From the NCBI GenBank assembly GCA_023459095.1, contig JAEWVQ010000294.1, positions 1 through 14,741 of the forward strand: a DNA stretch of 14,741 bases, read 5' to 3'. The notes beneath the pieces are model-generated. The model saw only the letters and a list, made by a program, of their open reading frames with translations. It was not told the DNA's origin and ran no database searches. Shown piece after piece: positions 1-9,091 of this stretch (positions are counted from its first letter, which is position 1; each line of letters opens with the position of its first letter). This stretch comes from Pseudomonadota bacterium (GTDB lineage: Bacteria; Pseudomonadota; Gammaproteobacteria; Burkholderiales; Rhodocyclaceae). The position numbers were made by a program, and so were the translations under genes.

Positions 1-497
1 GCGGCAGGGTCGGCGGCGGCAGTTTTCTGCAGTAAGGCGGCAATCGTTGCCGGCAGGCCGGCGAGTGGGTGGTCGCTGGGCGTTGCCGGCGGAGGCTCGG
101 CCGGCGCCGCGGCGGCGGTTTCGGACGGCGCCGCGGCATCGGTTGCCGGGGCCGCGGTTTCGGTTTGGGTGGGGGGGGCGTCGGTGGCGTCCGCACCGCC
201 CGTCGCGCTGGCGTCCCGCTCTCGCGTGGCGGGGCGCTCGGGCTGCGGGTTGCGGTTCGCGTGCCGTTGCGGCTCGCGGGCCGGGGCAGCGGATTGGCTT
301 GCGGACTGGGCGCTGCTGCGCTCGCGGGCGGCGGTCGCGCTGCGCTCGATGGTGCCGGCGTCGAGCTGGCCCTTGAGCATCTGCGAGAAGCTCGGCCCGG
401 CTGCGGCATTGCGCGTCGCGTTGTCACCGGCGCCGGACAGGAAGGAGAACGGCTGGCCGGATTGCGCCGGGTTCGATTGCGTGATCAGGGATGACAT
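1..497 (-). CDS. fliK: FliK, flagellar hook-length control protein (N-terminal part, runs off left edge)
   Basis: FliK is exported through the flagellar type III apparatus, measures hook length and switches FlhB substrate specificity from hook to filament proteins. Read from the ATG at 497, the frame stays open to the window edge, giving about 165 residues. The protein starts MSSLITQSNPAQ and soon becomes a low-complexity Ala/Pro/Thr/Gln-rich stretch, typical of the disordered FliK ruler region; the conserved C-terminal FliK domain would lie outside the window. A GAGGT ribosome site lies 7-8 nt before the ATG. It follows fliJ in the usual fliH-I-J-K order after an 82-nt gap holding its own sigma54-type promoter. 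The coding strand has a C8 run (171-178 on the plus strand), in frame as sequenced. The call rests on position and N-terminal style, because FliK N-termini are poorly conserved. Confidence 0.85.
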   Translation of the reverse strand, partial: MSSLITQSNPAQSGQPFSFLSGAGDNATRNAAAGPSFSQMLKGQLDAGTIERSATAARERSSAQSASQSAAPAREPQRHANRNPQPERPATRERDASATGGADATDAPPTQTETAAPATDAAAPSETAAAAPAEPPPATPSDHPLAGLPATIAALLQKTAAADPA

Positions 498-542
498 GGC
501 GCGGACCTCGTGGATTCGTCTCTGCGGGTTTGCAGAGTCGTA

Positions 543-558
543 TGCAAGGCGTGTGCCA
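543..558 (-). promoter_or_regulatory. Sigma54 (RpoN) promoter upstream of fliK
   Basis: On the minus strand this reads TGGCACACGCCTTGCA, close to the RpoN consensus TGGCAC-N5-TTGCW, with GG (557-556) and GC (545-544) exactly 10 nt apart. It lies in the fliJ-fliK gap, 46 nt before the fliK ATG. A start site about 12 nt past the -12 element would fall near 532 and give a leader of about 35 nt. A perfect 6-bp hairpin (CTCTGC/GCAGAG, 520-537) overlaps that start. FleR, encoded in this window, is the obvious candidate activator (inference). Confidence 0.8.
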
Positions 559-579
559 GGGGCGGTCGGCGCCGCGGGG

Positions 580-1035
580 TCAGCTCTCGCCGGGCTCGGC
601 GCCGTCGTGGCGGCGGCGTGCGGCGTGCTCGTCGGTCATGCGCTGTTCCTGCTTGGCCTTGATGCGGGCGAGGCCGGCCTGATGGCGCTGCGACAGGGTA
701 TCGAAGGCCTTGACCTTGTTGCGCTGGGCCACCCAGGCCTGTTGCCCCTGGCTGGTGTGGTGGCGGGACTGCTCGACGAGGCGGCGTTGGCTGGCGATGG
801 CGTCGTCGAGCTTGCCGAGGAAGGCGCTGAAATTGCGCCAGGCCTCGGGGCCGATGCCGTCGCGGCTGGCCTGGACGAAGCGTGCCTTGTACTCGTCGCG
901 GTACTGCTGGAGCATTTCCAGTTTCTGCTGGCCGTCGCGCTCGAGCGCGACCAGTTCGCCCAGGCGACGCGCGGCCTCGTCCATGCGGGTATGGGCGAGA
1001 TCGAGCAGGGGCTGCAGCGGAAACTTTCCGGCCAT
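580..1035 (-). CDS. fliJ: FliJ, flagellar export apparatus stalk/chaperone-cycling protein
   Basis: A 151-residue protein beginning MAGKFPLQPLLDLAHTRMDE. It is rich in charged residues, Gln and Ala, and predicted to be almost wholly helical coiled coil, as in FliJ (usually 140-150 residues). FliJ is the central stalk inserted in the FliI hexamer, linking it to FlhA and escorting export chaperones in the cytoplasm. Its place directly after fliI and before fliK supports the call. Unlike its neighbours it has no clear Shine-Dalgarno: the 20 nt before the ATG are A-rich. A 105-nt gap separates it from fliI, whereas fliF/G and fliH/I overlap. A TAGAAT hexamer (minus strand, 1081-1076) could be a -10 element, but no good -35 accompanies it. 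Confidence 0.93.
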   Translation of the reverse strand: MAGKFPLQPLLDLAHTRMDEAARRLGELVALERDGQQKLEMLQQYRDEYKARFVQASRDGIGPEAWRNFSAFLGKLDDAIASQRRLVEQSRHHTSQGQQAWVAQRNKVKAFDTLSQRHQAGLARIKAKQEQRMTDEHAARRRHDGAEPGES

Positions 1036-1140
1036 GCTTTTATTGTTTGTTGCGGAATGTTGCGAATCGGCGGTGATTCTACGCCAGCCGCGCGCGTCCT
1101 GCCGTGAACGCGGTCACCATCGTCGCCGCCGCGGTGCGCA

Positions 1141-2568
1141 TCAGCGGCCGTTCAGCGCCGCGAAGATCTGGCCGAGCTTGGCGAGCGCGCCGTCGTAGGG
1201 TTCGCGCTCGTCGATGCGTTGCTGCAGGAAGGCTTCGAGGGCGGGATAGATCGCCACCGCGAGGTCCAGGGTGGGGTCTGAGCCGGCCTGGTAGGCGCCG
1301 ACCGCGATCAGGTCGCGCGAGCGCTGGTAGCGCGAGAACAGCTGCTTGAAGCGCCGCACCATGTCGAAGTGACCGGGCTCGACGATGCCGTGCATGGCGC
1401 GCGAGATCGACTGCTCGATGTCGATCGCCGGGTAGTGGCCCTGGTCGGCGAGGCTGCGGGTGAGCACGAAGTGGCCGTCGAGAATGGCGCGTGCGGAGTC
1501 GGCGATCGGGTCCTGCTGGTCGTCGCCCTCGGCGAGCACGGTGTAGAAGGCGGTGATCGAGCCGCCGCCCTCGGGGCCGTTGCCGGCGCGTTCGACCAGC
1601 GCCGGCAGGCGCGCGAACACCGACGGCGGATAGCCGCGGGTCACCGGCGGCTCGCCGATCGCGAGCGCGATCTCGCGCTGCGCCATGGCGTAGCGGGTGA
1701 GCGAGTCCATGATCAGCAGCACCTGCTTGCCCTGGTCGCGGAAATGCTCGGCGATCGTGGTGGCGTAGGTCGCGCCCTGCATGCGCATCAGCGGGCTGGT
1801 GTCGGCGGGCGCGGCGACCACCACCGAGCGCGCCAGACCTTGCGCGCCGAGGCTGTGCTCGATGAATTCCTTGACTTCGCGCCCCCGCTCGCCGATCAGC
1901 CCGACGACGATGACGTCGGCGGCGGTGTAGCGCGCCATCATGCCGATCAGCACCGACTTGCCGACCCCGGAGCCGGCGAAGAGACCGAGGCGCTGGCCGC
2001 GGCCGACGGTGAGCAGGCTGTTGATCGCGCGGATGCCGACGTCGAGCGGCTCGGCGATCGGCGCGCGCGACAGCGGGTTGAACGGGCGCCCCTGCAGCGA
2101 GCGGGTTTCCTGGGTGAGCAGCGGGCCGAGCGTATCGAGCGGGCGGCCGGCGCCGTCGACCACGCGGCCGAGCAGGGCGTCGCCCACGGGCAGGTGCTTG
2201 GCGCGGTCGGCGGCGCGCCGGCGCGGGCCCAGCCCCTTGCCCGCCACCAGGCGCGGCTGGCTGCCTTCCATGGGCAGCACGCGTGCACCCGGGGCGAGGC
2301 CGAAGACGTCGTCGGTCGGCATCATGTAGAGCTTGTCGCCGTTGAAGCCGACCACTTCCGCCTCGACCATGCCACCGCCGGGGACCATGACGCGGCAGCC
2401 GGAGCCGAGCGGCAGCTTGAGCCCGGCGGCTTCCATCACCAGGCCGTTGATGCGGGTCAGGCGGCCGGCGAATTCGCACGGCTGGGCCTCCTCGACGAGG
2501 CTGCGGCCGTCGTTGAGGAAGGTGCGCCAGGTGTCGCCGTGACGCCGGGTCACGCGTCCGTTTCCCAT
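1141..2568 (-). CDS. fliI: FliI, flagellum-specific export ATPase
   Basis: FliI is the cytoplasmic hexameric ATPase of flagellar type III export, related to F1 beta, that helps unfold and deliver substrates. The 475-residue protein has an N-terminal beta-barrel region, a Walker A P-loop AGSGVGKS at residues 198-205, a Walker B strand ending in VLLIMD (283-288), and the family signature GYPPSVFARLP (312-322). Length and motifs are full. The ATG at 2568 overlaps the fliH stop by 19 nt and is preceded by GAGG with a short 4-nt spacer. It is cotranscribed with fliH, whose product binds the FliI N-terminus as a dimer and restrains the ATPase. Nothing suggests loss of function. Confidence 0.98.
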   Translation of the reverse strand: MGNGRVTRRHGDTWRTFLNDGRSLVEEAQPCEFAGRLTRINGLVMEAAGLKLPLGSGCRVMVPGGGMVEAEVVGFNGDKLYMMPTDDVFGLAPGARVLPMEGSQPRLVAGKGLGPRRRAADRAKHLPVGDALLGRVVDGAGRPLDTLGPLLTQETRSLQGRPFNPLSRAPIAEPLDVGIRAINSLLTVGRGQRLGLFAGSGVGKSVLIGMMARYTAADVIVVGLIGERGREVKEFIEHSLGAQGLARSVVVAAPADTSPLMRMQGATYATTIAEHFRDQGKQVLLIMDSLTRYAMAQREIALAIGEPPVTRGYPPSVFARLPALVERAGNGPEGGGSITAFYTVLAEGDDQQDPIADSARAILDGHFVLTRSLADQGHYPAIDIEQSISRAMHGIVEPGHFDMVRRFKQLFSRYQRSRDLIAVGAYQAGSDPTLDLAVAIYPALEAFLQQRIDEREPYDGALAKLGQIFAALNGR

Positions 2569-3332
2569 TGCGCCTCGTCGCGGCCGAGGCTGGCGAGGAT
2601 GCGTTGCCAGCGGGTTTCGACGGTGGCGTCGAGCTGGGCGCCGGGGGTCTCGACCCGGCAGCCGCCCGGGGTCAGCGTGCCGTCTTCGAGCAGGCGGTGG
2701 CCGGCGTGGGCGAGCTGTTCGCCCATGTGTTCGCGCACCAGGGCGAGGTCGTCGGGGTGCAGGCGGATCTGGGCATGGCCCTGAGGCAGTTGCAGCAAGG
2801 CGCCGCGCACGGTGTCGAGCTCCGCTTCGGGCTGCTCGGCGAGGGTCTTGCCGACCATGCGGCGGGCGATCTCGACCGCCAGGCCGAGGAGTTCGTCGGC
2901 GACCTCCTCGTCGAGCCGGCTCAGCGCCTGGTCGAGATTGTCGGCGAGTTCGGCGAGGCGCGCGGCTTCGGCGGCGGCGCGCGCCTGGCCTTCGGCATAG
3001 CCTGCGGCGTGGCCGGCTTCCAGGCCGGCGGCATGGCCTTCGGCGCGGCCGGCGTCGACACCGGCGGCGAAGCCGGCCTCGCGACCGCTCGCGAAACCCT
3101 CGGCGTGGCCAGCGGCGTGCCCCTCGGCATGGCCGCCGGCACGCGCCTCTTCGTGCATGCGTTCGATGTCGTCGGCGGTGGGCAGGGTGAGACCGGCGAG
3201 CGGATCGGGTTCGGGCTCGAATTCGACCGCGGTGTCGTCGATGGGCGCGGCCGGCCCCGGCTCCGCCTCGTCAAACGCGGGCGGCTCCCAGCGGCGGTAG
3301 GCGCCGACTGCCTGGTGGCGGGAAATGCTCAC
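2550..3332 (-). CDS. fliH: FliH, regulator of the flagellar export ATPase
   Basis: FliH forms a dimer that binds FliI, inhibits its ATPase and tethers it to the FliN part of the C ring. The 260-residue protein has an acidic N-terminal region (about 15-60), an uninterrupted run of GxxxG steps (67-115), a helical stretch (about 116-165), and the C-terminal FliH/V-ATPase-E-like domain, including a segment like AVEIARRMVGKTL. The start is GTG, read from 3332, behind a full AAGGAGG site; no better upstream start is apparent. It lies 63 nt after fliG and overlaps fliI by 19 nt. The glycine-repeat segment is unusually long and regular and is listed separately. Confidence 0.95.
   Translation of the reverse strand: MSISRHQAVGAYRRWEPPAFDEAEPGPAAPIDDTAVEFEPEPDPLAGLTLPTADDIERMHEEARAGGHAEGHAAGHAEGFASGREAGFAAGVDAGRAEGHAAGLEAGHAAGYAEGQARAAAEAARLAELADNLDQALSRLDEEVADELLGLAVEIARRMVGKTLAEQPEAELDTVRGALLQLPQGHAQIRLHPDDLALVREHMGEQLAHAGHRLLEDGTLTPGGCRVETPGAQLDATVETRWQRILASLGRDEAQWETDA
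2988..3134 (-). repeat. Thirteen glycines at exact four-residue spacing in FliH (12 GxxxG steps)
   Basis: Codons 67 to 115 of fliH encode Gly at every fourth residue without a break (67, 71, 75 ... 115). The residues between are mostly Ala, Glu, His, Phe and Arg, for example GHAEGHAAGHAEG. GxxxG repeats in FliH are a known family feature and probably pack two helices closely in the dimer. At DNA level this is a degenerate 12-nt period in which replication slippage could change length by whole units without breaking the frame. Confidence 0.92.
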
Positions 3333-3395
3333 GCGGCCTCCTTCGCGTCAGCGCGCGAGGCCCGCAGCGCGCGCGTTGCGCAGGCGAGGCACGGA

Positions 3396-4397
3396 TCAGA
3401 CGAAACCATCGTCGCCTCCCTTGCCGCCGAGCATGACCTGGCCTTCCTCGGCGAGGCGGCGCACGGTCTTGAGGATTTCCTTCTGTTCGGCTTCGACCTC
3501 GGACAGGCGGACCGGACCGCGCGCCTCGAGGTCTTCGCGCAGCATGTCGGAGGCGCGGCTCGACATGTTCTTGAAAATCTTCTCGCGCACCTCGGGCGAG
3601 GCGCCCTTCAAGGCCACGATCAGCGAGTCGGTCTGGATCTCGCGCAGGATGGTCTGGATGCCGCGGTCGTCGATGTCGAGCAGGTTCTCGAACACGAACA
3701 TCTCGTCGAGGATCTTCTGCGCGAGGTCGGGATCGTAGTCGCGCACGTTGTCGATCACTGCGGTTTCGGCGGCGGAGCCGACGAAGTTGAGAATCTCGGC
3801 GGCGTGGCGCACGCCGCCCATCTCCGCCTTCTTCACCGACGAGGTCACCGACAGCATGCGGGTGAGGGTGTCGTTGAGTTCGTGCAGCGCGATCGGCTGC
3901 ACGCCGTCGAAGGTGGCGATGCGCAGCATGACGTCGTTGCGCAGGCGGTCGGGGAAGTGCTTGAGAATCTCGCCGGCCTGATCGACCTCGAGGTGCACGA
4001 GGATGGTGGCGACGATCTGCGGGTGCTCGTTCTTGATCAGGTCGGCGGCGGTCGCCGGGTCCATCCACTTCAGGCTCTCGATGCCGGCGGTGTCCGAGCC
4101 CTGCAGCACGCGCGAGATGAGGTGCGCGGCGCGCTCGTCGCCGAGCGCCTTGGTCAGCATCAGGCGGATCTGTTCCTCGTCGGCGTGGATCGGCGAGCCC
4201 TTGGCGTAGTACTCCTCGAGTTCCTGCAGCAGCGGCTCGACCTTGCTGCGCGGCTGCGCCGGCATGGTCGCCATCTTCATGCCCAGCTTCTGCACCTCGC
4301 GCGGGCCGAGGTGCTTGAGCACCTCGGAGGCTTCGTCGGCGCCCAGCGTGAGCAGCAGCAGGGCGCCCTTTTCCAGTCCTTCCTCGGGTGTGGTCAC
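3396..4397 (-). CDS. fliG: FliG, flagellar motor switch protein
   Basis: FliG sits on the cytoplasmic face of the MS ring, where its N-terminus binds FliF, its middle domain binds FliM, and its C-terminus meets MotA to produce torque. I place the start at GTG 4397, giving 333 residues. It overlaps the fliF stop as GTGA and has GAGGAGG 7 nt upstream; the longer frame beginning at 4427 would add ten atypical residues. Visible motifs are EHPQ (124-127) and the MFVF hinge (233-236). The charged residues used by the E. coli motor occur at the same numbers: K264, R281, E288 (Asp in E. coli), D289 and R297. It is translationally coupled to fliF. Confidence 0.97.
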   Translation of the reverse strand: MTTPEEGLEKGALLLLTLGADEASEVLKHLGPREVQKLGMKMATMPAQPRSKVEPLLQELEEYYAKGSPIHADEEQIRLMLTKALGDERAAHLISRVLQGSDTAGIESLKWMDPATAADLIKNEHPQIVATILVHLEVDQAGEILKHFPDRLRNDVMLRIATFDGVQPIALHELNDTLTRMLSVTSSVKKAEMGGVRHAAEILNFVGSAAETAVIDNVRDYDPDLAQKILDEMFVFENLLDIDDRGIQTILREIQTDSLIVALKGASPEVREKIFKNMSSRASDMLREDLEARGPVRLSEVEAEQKEILKTVRRLAEEGQVMLGGKGGDDGFV

Positions 4398-6088
4398 TTG
4401 CGCGCCTCCTCGCCGCCGGTTACCCATTCCTTGACCAGGCCGGCCACCAGTTTCGGGTCCTCACGCGCCATCCGGCGCGCGCGTTCGAGCATCGCCTCGT
4501 AGCTGTTGGCCGCCGCGGCCTCCGGCGACAGGCTCACTTCGGCGTCTTCCTCGCCTTCTTCCTGCGCCGCGCCGGCCGCCGCTTCCTCGGCCTCCGGCGC
4601 GGGCGCCGGCGGGGGCGGCAGCACGGCCTTGAGCAGCGGGCGGATCACCGCGAAGTAGATGAAGATCACGATCAGCAGCACGAGCAGGTATTTGAGACCT
4701 TCCTTGGCGAGTTCGATCACTTCGGGATCCTTCCACGGCGACAGGTCCGCGCCCGCTTCGGCGGCGAACGGCGCGGCGGCAACGTTGATGGTATCGCCGC
4801 GCGCCGGGTTGTAGCCGACGGCTTCGCGGACGAGATTGGTGATGCGGGCGATTTCCTCGTCGGTCAGCGGCACCAGTTGGGTGCCGCCGCCGGGCAGGGC
4901 CTCGACGCGGTGATTGACCACCACCGCGACCGACAGCCGCTTCACTTGGCCGAGCGCCTGCTTGACGTGCTGGATGGTGCGGTCGAGCTCGTAGTTGAGC
5001 ACCGCGGTGCGGCTGCTGTCGAGGACCTGGTCGTTCTGGAACGGCGGCACCGGCGGCGCGGTGATCGGCGAGGTCGCGGGCACCGGCGGCTGGTTGGTGA
5101 GCGCGCCGGGCACGCCCTGCGGGCCGCGGTTGCGGTTGATCTCCTCCACCGTCTGCTGGCTGCGGATGGCCTGGTCGGGCGAGGGGTTGGGCTTGTAGGT
5201 CTCGGCGGTCTGCTCGACCTGGTTGAAGTCGACGTCGGCGGCGACCTGGGCGCGGAAGTTGTCCTTGCCCACCATGGGCAGCAGGATGGTCTCGATGCGA
5301 CGGATCACGCCCGCTTCGACCTCCTTCACGTACTCGAGCTGGGTGGGGTCGAGCCCGGCACGGCGCAGCGGGTCGGATTTCGAGGTGAGCAGTTCGCCGT
5401 TCTGATCGACGATGCTCACCCCCGATTCGGTCATGCGCGGCACGCTCGACGACACCAGATGGACGATGCCCGCCACCTGGTTGGCGTCGAGCACGCGCCC
5501 GGGGCGCAGATTCACCATCACCGACGCGGTGGGCTTCTGGTCGTCGCGCAGGAAGGCGGTCTGCTTGGGCATCGCCAGATGCACGCGCGCGCTCGCCACC
5601 GAGGCGATCGACTGGATCGTGCGCGACAGCTCGCCTTCGAGCGCGCGCTGGTAGTTGATCTGCTCGTTGAACTGCGACACGCCGAGCTTCTGCGTGTCGA
5701 GCAGCTCGAAACCGGCGAGTCCGCCCTTGGGCAGCCCCTGCGCGGCCAGGCGCAGGCGCAGTTCGTGCACCTGCGCCTGTTGCACGAGGATGGCGCGGCC
5801 GTCCGGCGACATGCGGTAGGGCACGTTCTGTTGTTGCAGGGCGGCGATGATCTGGCCGCCGTCGCGCTCCTCGAGGTTGGAGAACAGCACCGCGTAGTCG
5901 GGGGCGCGGTTCCACAGCAACACGCCGACGATGAGCGCCACCGACAGCGCGATCGCGGCGGCGGCGGCGAGCTTCTGCCGCTGGCTCAGCGCATTGATGT
6001 TCTGCAGCGCCTGCTGCAGCCGGCTGCGCACCGGATTGTCCGGTGACGGGGCGGGGGGCGCCTCGGCGGTGTTTTCGGCGGTGGCCAT
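4394..6088 (-). CDS. fliF: FliF, flagellar MS-ring protein
   Basis: FliF builds the inner-membrane MS ring that houses the export gate and carries the FliG rotor ring. The chosen start is ATG 6088 (MATAENTAEAPPAP), 564 residues, with GAGGT about 9 nt upstream; a frame from 6175 would add 29 residues without family resemblance. It has a first membrane helix at about 40-59 (LAAAAAIALSVALIVG), a periplasmic ring-building region, a Pro-rich periplasmic stretch near the middle, and a second helix at about 465-482. An acidic, Ala-rich cytoplasmic tail ends in the FliG-binding helix (ARRMAREDPKLVAGLVKEWV). It is the first gene of the minus-strand operon and diverges from fleS. Confidence 0.97.
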   Translation of the reverse strand: MATAENTAEAPPAPSPDNPVRSRLQQALQNINALSQRQKLAAAAAIALSVALIVGVLLWNRAPDYAVLFSNLEERDGGQIIAALQQQNVPYRMSPDGRAILVQQAQVHELRLRLAAQGLPKGGLAGFELLDTQKLGVSQFNEQINYQRALEGELSRTIQSIASVASARVHLAMPKQTAFLRDDQKPTASVMVNLRPGRVLDANQVAGIVHLVSSSVPRMTESGVSIVDQNGELLTSKSDPLRRAGLDPTQLEYVKEVEAGVIRRIETILLPMVGKDNFRAQVAADVDFNQVEQTAETYKPNPSPDQAIRSQQTVEEINRNRGPQGVPGALTNQPPVPATSPITAPPVPPFQNDQVLDSSRTAVLNYELDRTIQHVKQALGQVKRLSVAVVVNHRVEALPGGGTQLVPLTDEEIARITNLVREAVGYNPARGDTINVAAAPFAAEAGADLSPWKDPEVIELAKEGLKYLLVLLIVIFIYFAVIRPLLKAVLPPPPAPAPEAEEAAAGAAQEEGEEDAEVSLSPEAAAANSYEAMLERARRMAREDPKLVAGLVKEWVTGGEEARK

Positions 6089-6287
6089 CTGCTGGGTACC
6101 TCGGATGCATGCCTTGTGCTGGATGGCGGCATTGTCGGCCCGCGCGCGCAAGGGCGATAGGGCGAAAAGCGGCATTTTTTGCCGCCTGTTTGCCGCTTGC
6201 GCTTGCCGCCATCGCGCTAAAGTGCCAGTCGTGAAAACGGCACGACCGCTGTTTTCGACCGTCGCCCCTGACCGACTTGCCCGACCT
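6089..6287. promoter_or_regulatory. Divergent control region between fliF and fleS
   Basis: This 199-nt region must hold promoters for both the fliF operon and fleSR. The hexamer TGCCGC occurs at 6180-6185, 6191-6196 and 6204-6209, and inverted at 6169-6174 and 6126-6131. The 6169/6180 pair forms a perfect 6-bp inverted repeat around five Ts, and 6180 and 6191 lie 11 nt apart on one strand. Such helical spacing fits an activator or repressor site, perhaps for the flagellar master regulator encoded elsewhere (inference). A plus-strand pair TTGCGC (6197-6202) and TAAAGT (6218-6223) with a 15-nt spacer could be a weak sigma70 promoter for fleS. No sigma54 site with strict GG-N10-GC spacing and good consensus was seen for fliF. 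Confidence 0.55.
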
Positions 6288-7477
6288 ATGCCGCCGACCG
6301 CTTCCCCGACCGCCGATGCCTCCGCCGCCCCCGCGGTGCCGCCGCTCGACGCGGCCCAGCTCGCCGAAGCCTTCGCGCTGTTCAGCCGCGCCTCGGAGGA
6401 GTTGTCGACCGCCTACAACGCGCTCCAGGGCCAGGTCGCCCAGCTCACCGAGCGCCTCACCGTGCTCATGGGCGCGCTGCCGGCCGGCGTCGTCGTCGTC
6501 GATCGCGCGGGCGAGGTGGTGCAGGTCAATCGCGCCGCCGAGTCGCTGCTCGGTGCGGGGCTCGCCGGACGCAGCTGGCAGGCTGCGGCGCAGGCCCTGC
6601 AGGCGACCGACACCCCGGGCGAGATGAGTCTGGCCCATGCCGGCGGCGCGCGCCGGGTGTCGGTGTCGGAGGCTGCGCTGGAGTCCGGCGAGGAACGCAT
6701 CTACCTGCTGCACGACGTCACCGAAACCCATCGCATGCGGCTCGCTGCCGAGCGCAACGAGCGCCTCGCGGCGATGGGCGAGATGGTTGCCGGCCTCGCC
6801 CATCAGCTGCGCACCCCGCTGGCCGCGGCGCTGCTCTACACCGGCAACCTGCGCCAGGCCGAGCTCGGTCCGGTGGAACGCGCCAAGGTTGCCGACCGCG
6901 CCGTCGAGCGTCTGCGCTATCTCGAGCGCCTGATCCGCGACATGCTGCTGTTTGCGCGCGGCGACAGTCTCGGGCGCCAGGATTTCGGCATCTGCGAGCT
7001 GGTTGCCGAACTCGCGCATACCCTGGAGCCGCTCGCGCGTGCCCGCCAGATCGACTTCTCCACGCGCTGCGACTGCGGCGATCTTGGCCTGCACGGGGAT
7101 CGCAAGGCGCTCGGCGGCGCGATCACCAACCTGCTCGAAAACGCCATCCAGGCCACCGAGGCGGGGGGGCGGGTGAGTTGCGAGGTATCCTGCGAGCCTC
7201 CCACTGGCGACGCCGGCGGGCAGGGCGGCGCGGTGCGCTTCGTGGTGCGCGATTCCGGCCGCGGCATCGAGCCCGAACTGCAGGCCCGGCTGTTCGACCC
7301 CTTCTTCACCACGCGCGCCGAGGGCACCGGCCTCGGCCTGGCGATCGCGCGCGGTGTGGCGCGCGGCCACGGCGGCGACATCGCGCTCGAATCGACGCCC
7401 GGCCAGGGCTCCACCTTCACCCTCAGCTTGCCCCTGCGAGCCGGCGACACCGTGAGCGCCGGCGGGGCCGACCCGAC

Positions 7478-7481
<4 letters not shown>
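6288..7481 (+). CDS. fleS: FleS/FlrB-type flagellar two-component sensor histidine kinase
   Basis: A 397-residue soluble kinase, with no membrane segment, that should phosphorylate FleR. An Ala/Pro-rich start is followed by a coiled coil (about 20-60), a PAS-like domain (about 57-145), a HisKA dimer helix with the phospho-acceptor in AHQLRTPL (His172), the N box NLLENAIQAT (281-290), the G1 box DSGRGI (322-327), and FDPFFTTRAEGTGLGLAIA for F/G2. This matches cytoplasmic FleS/FlrB kinases of flagellar cascades. The start is taken as ATG 6288, just before the Ala/Pro-rich region; no good Shine-Dalgarno is visible, and in-frame GTGs at 6222 and 6231 are alternatives. It overlaps fleR by ATGA. 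A G7 tract (7163-7169) lies in the ATPase domain. Confidence 0.93.
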
Positions 7482-8932
<1,451 letters not shown>

Positions 8933-9031
8933 ACGTTTTCCGGTTTCGGGCCCCGTTCTTGCTAATGAATGGGGCTGCGCGCGGCGGTCTGATCCGCCCG
9001 CTGCATCGAACTCGCCACCGCCGTCCTTTGG

Positions 9032-9047
9032 TGGCATGTCGATTGCT
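9032..9047 (+). promoter_or_regulatory. Sigma54 (RpoN) promoter of fliE
   Basis: TGGCATGTCGATTGCT fits the RpoN consensus, with GG (9033-9034) and GC (9045-9046) separated by exactly 10 nt. It lies 44 nt before the fliE ATG and predicts transcription from about 9058. About 35 nt upstream is an inverted repeat GGCGG-N6-CCGCC (8983-8998), a possible but unproven activator site. The rest of the 159-nt fleR-fliE gap holds nothing else I can name. Confidence 0.88.
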
Positions 9048-9091
9048 CTGCTAGACTGAGAACCGAAGCAACCCGAAGCCGGGGAACGACC

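Noticed and set aside
1079..2479. 466-codon minus-strand frame overlapping fliI
   Set aside because: Same strand but another frame of fliI; Arg/Pro-rich with no motif, whereas the fliI frame has Walker A and B.
2568..6046. Long plus-strand open frames (2568-4502 and 4388-6046) opposite fliF-fliH
   Set aside because: Antisense shadows of fliF, fliG and fliH with no domain, starting without plausible ribosome sites.
6095..6108. Plus-strand GG-N10-GC match as a fleS sigma54 promoter
   Set aside because: Both boxes deviate (GGTAC and ATGC) and it lies about 190 nt before the fleS start, overlapping the fliF ribosome site.
6212..6227. Minus-strand TGGCAC followed by TTTAGCGCGA as a sigma54 promoter for fliF
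   Set aside because: The GG and GC elements are 9 nt apart rather than 10 and the -12 box is poor; spacing is strict for RpoN.
4461..7370. 969-codon minus-strand open frame across fleS and out-of-frame fliF
   Set aside because: It runs opposite fleS and then in another frame of fliF. Both true genes have conserved motifs; this frame is rich in Arg, Gly and Ala as expected of a shadow.
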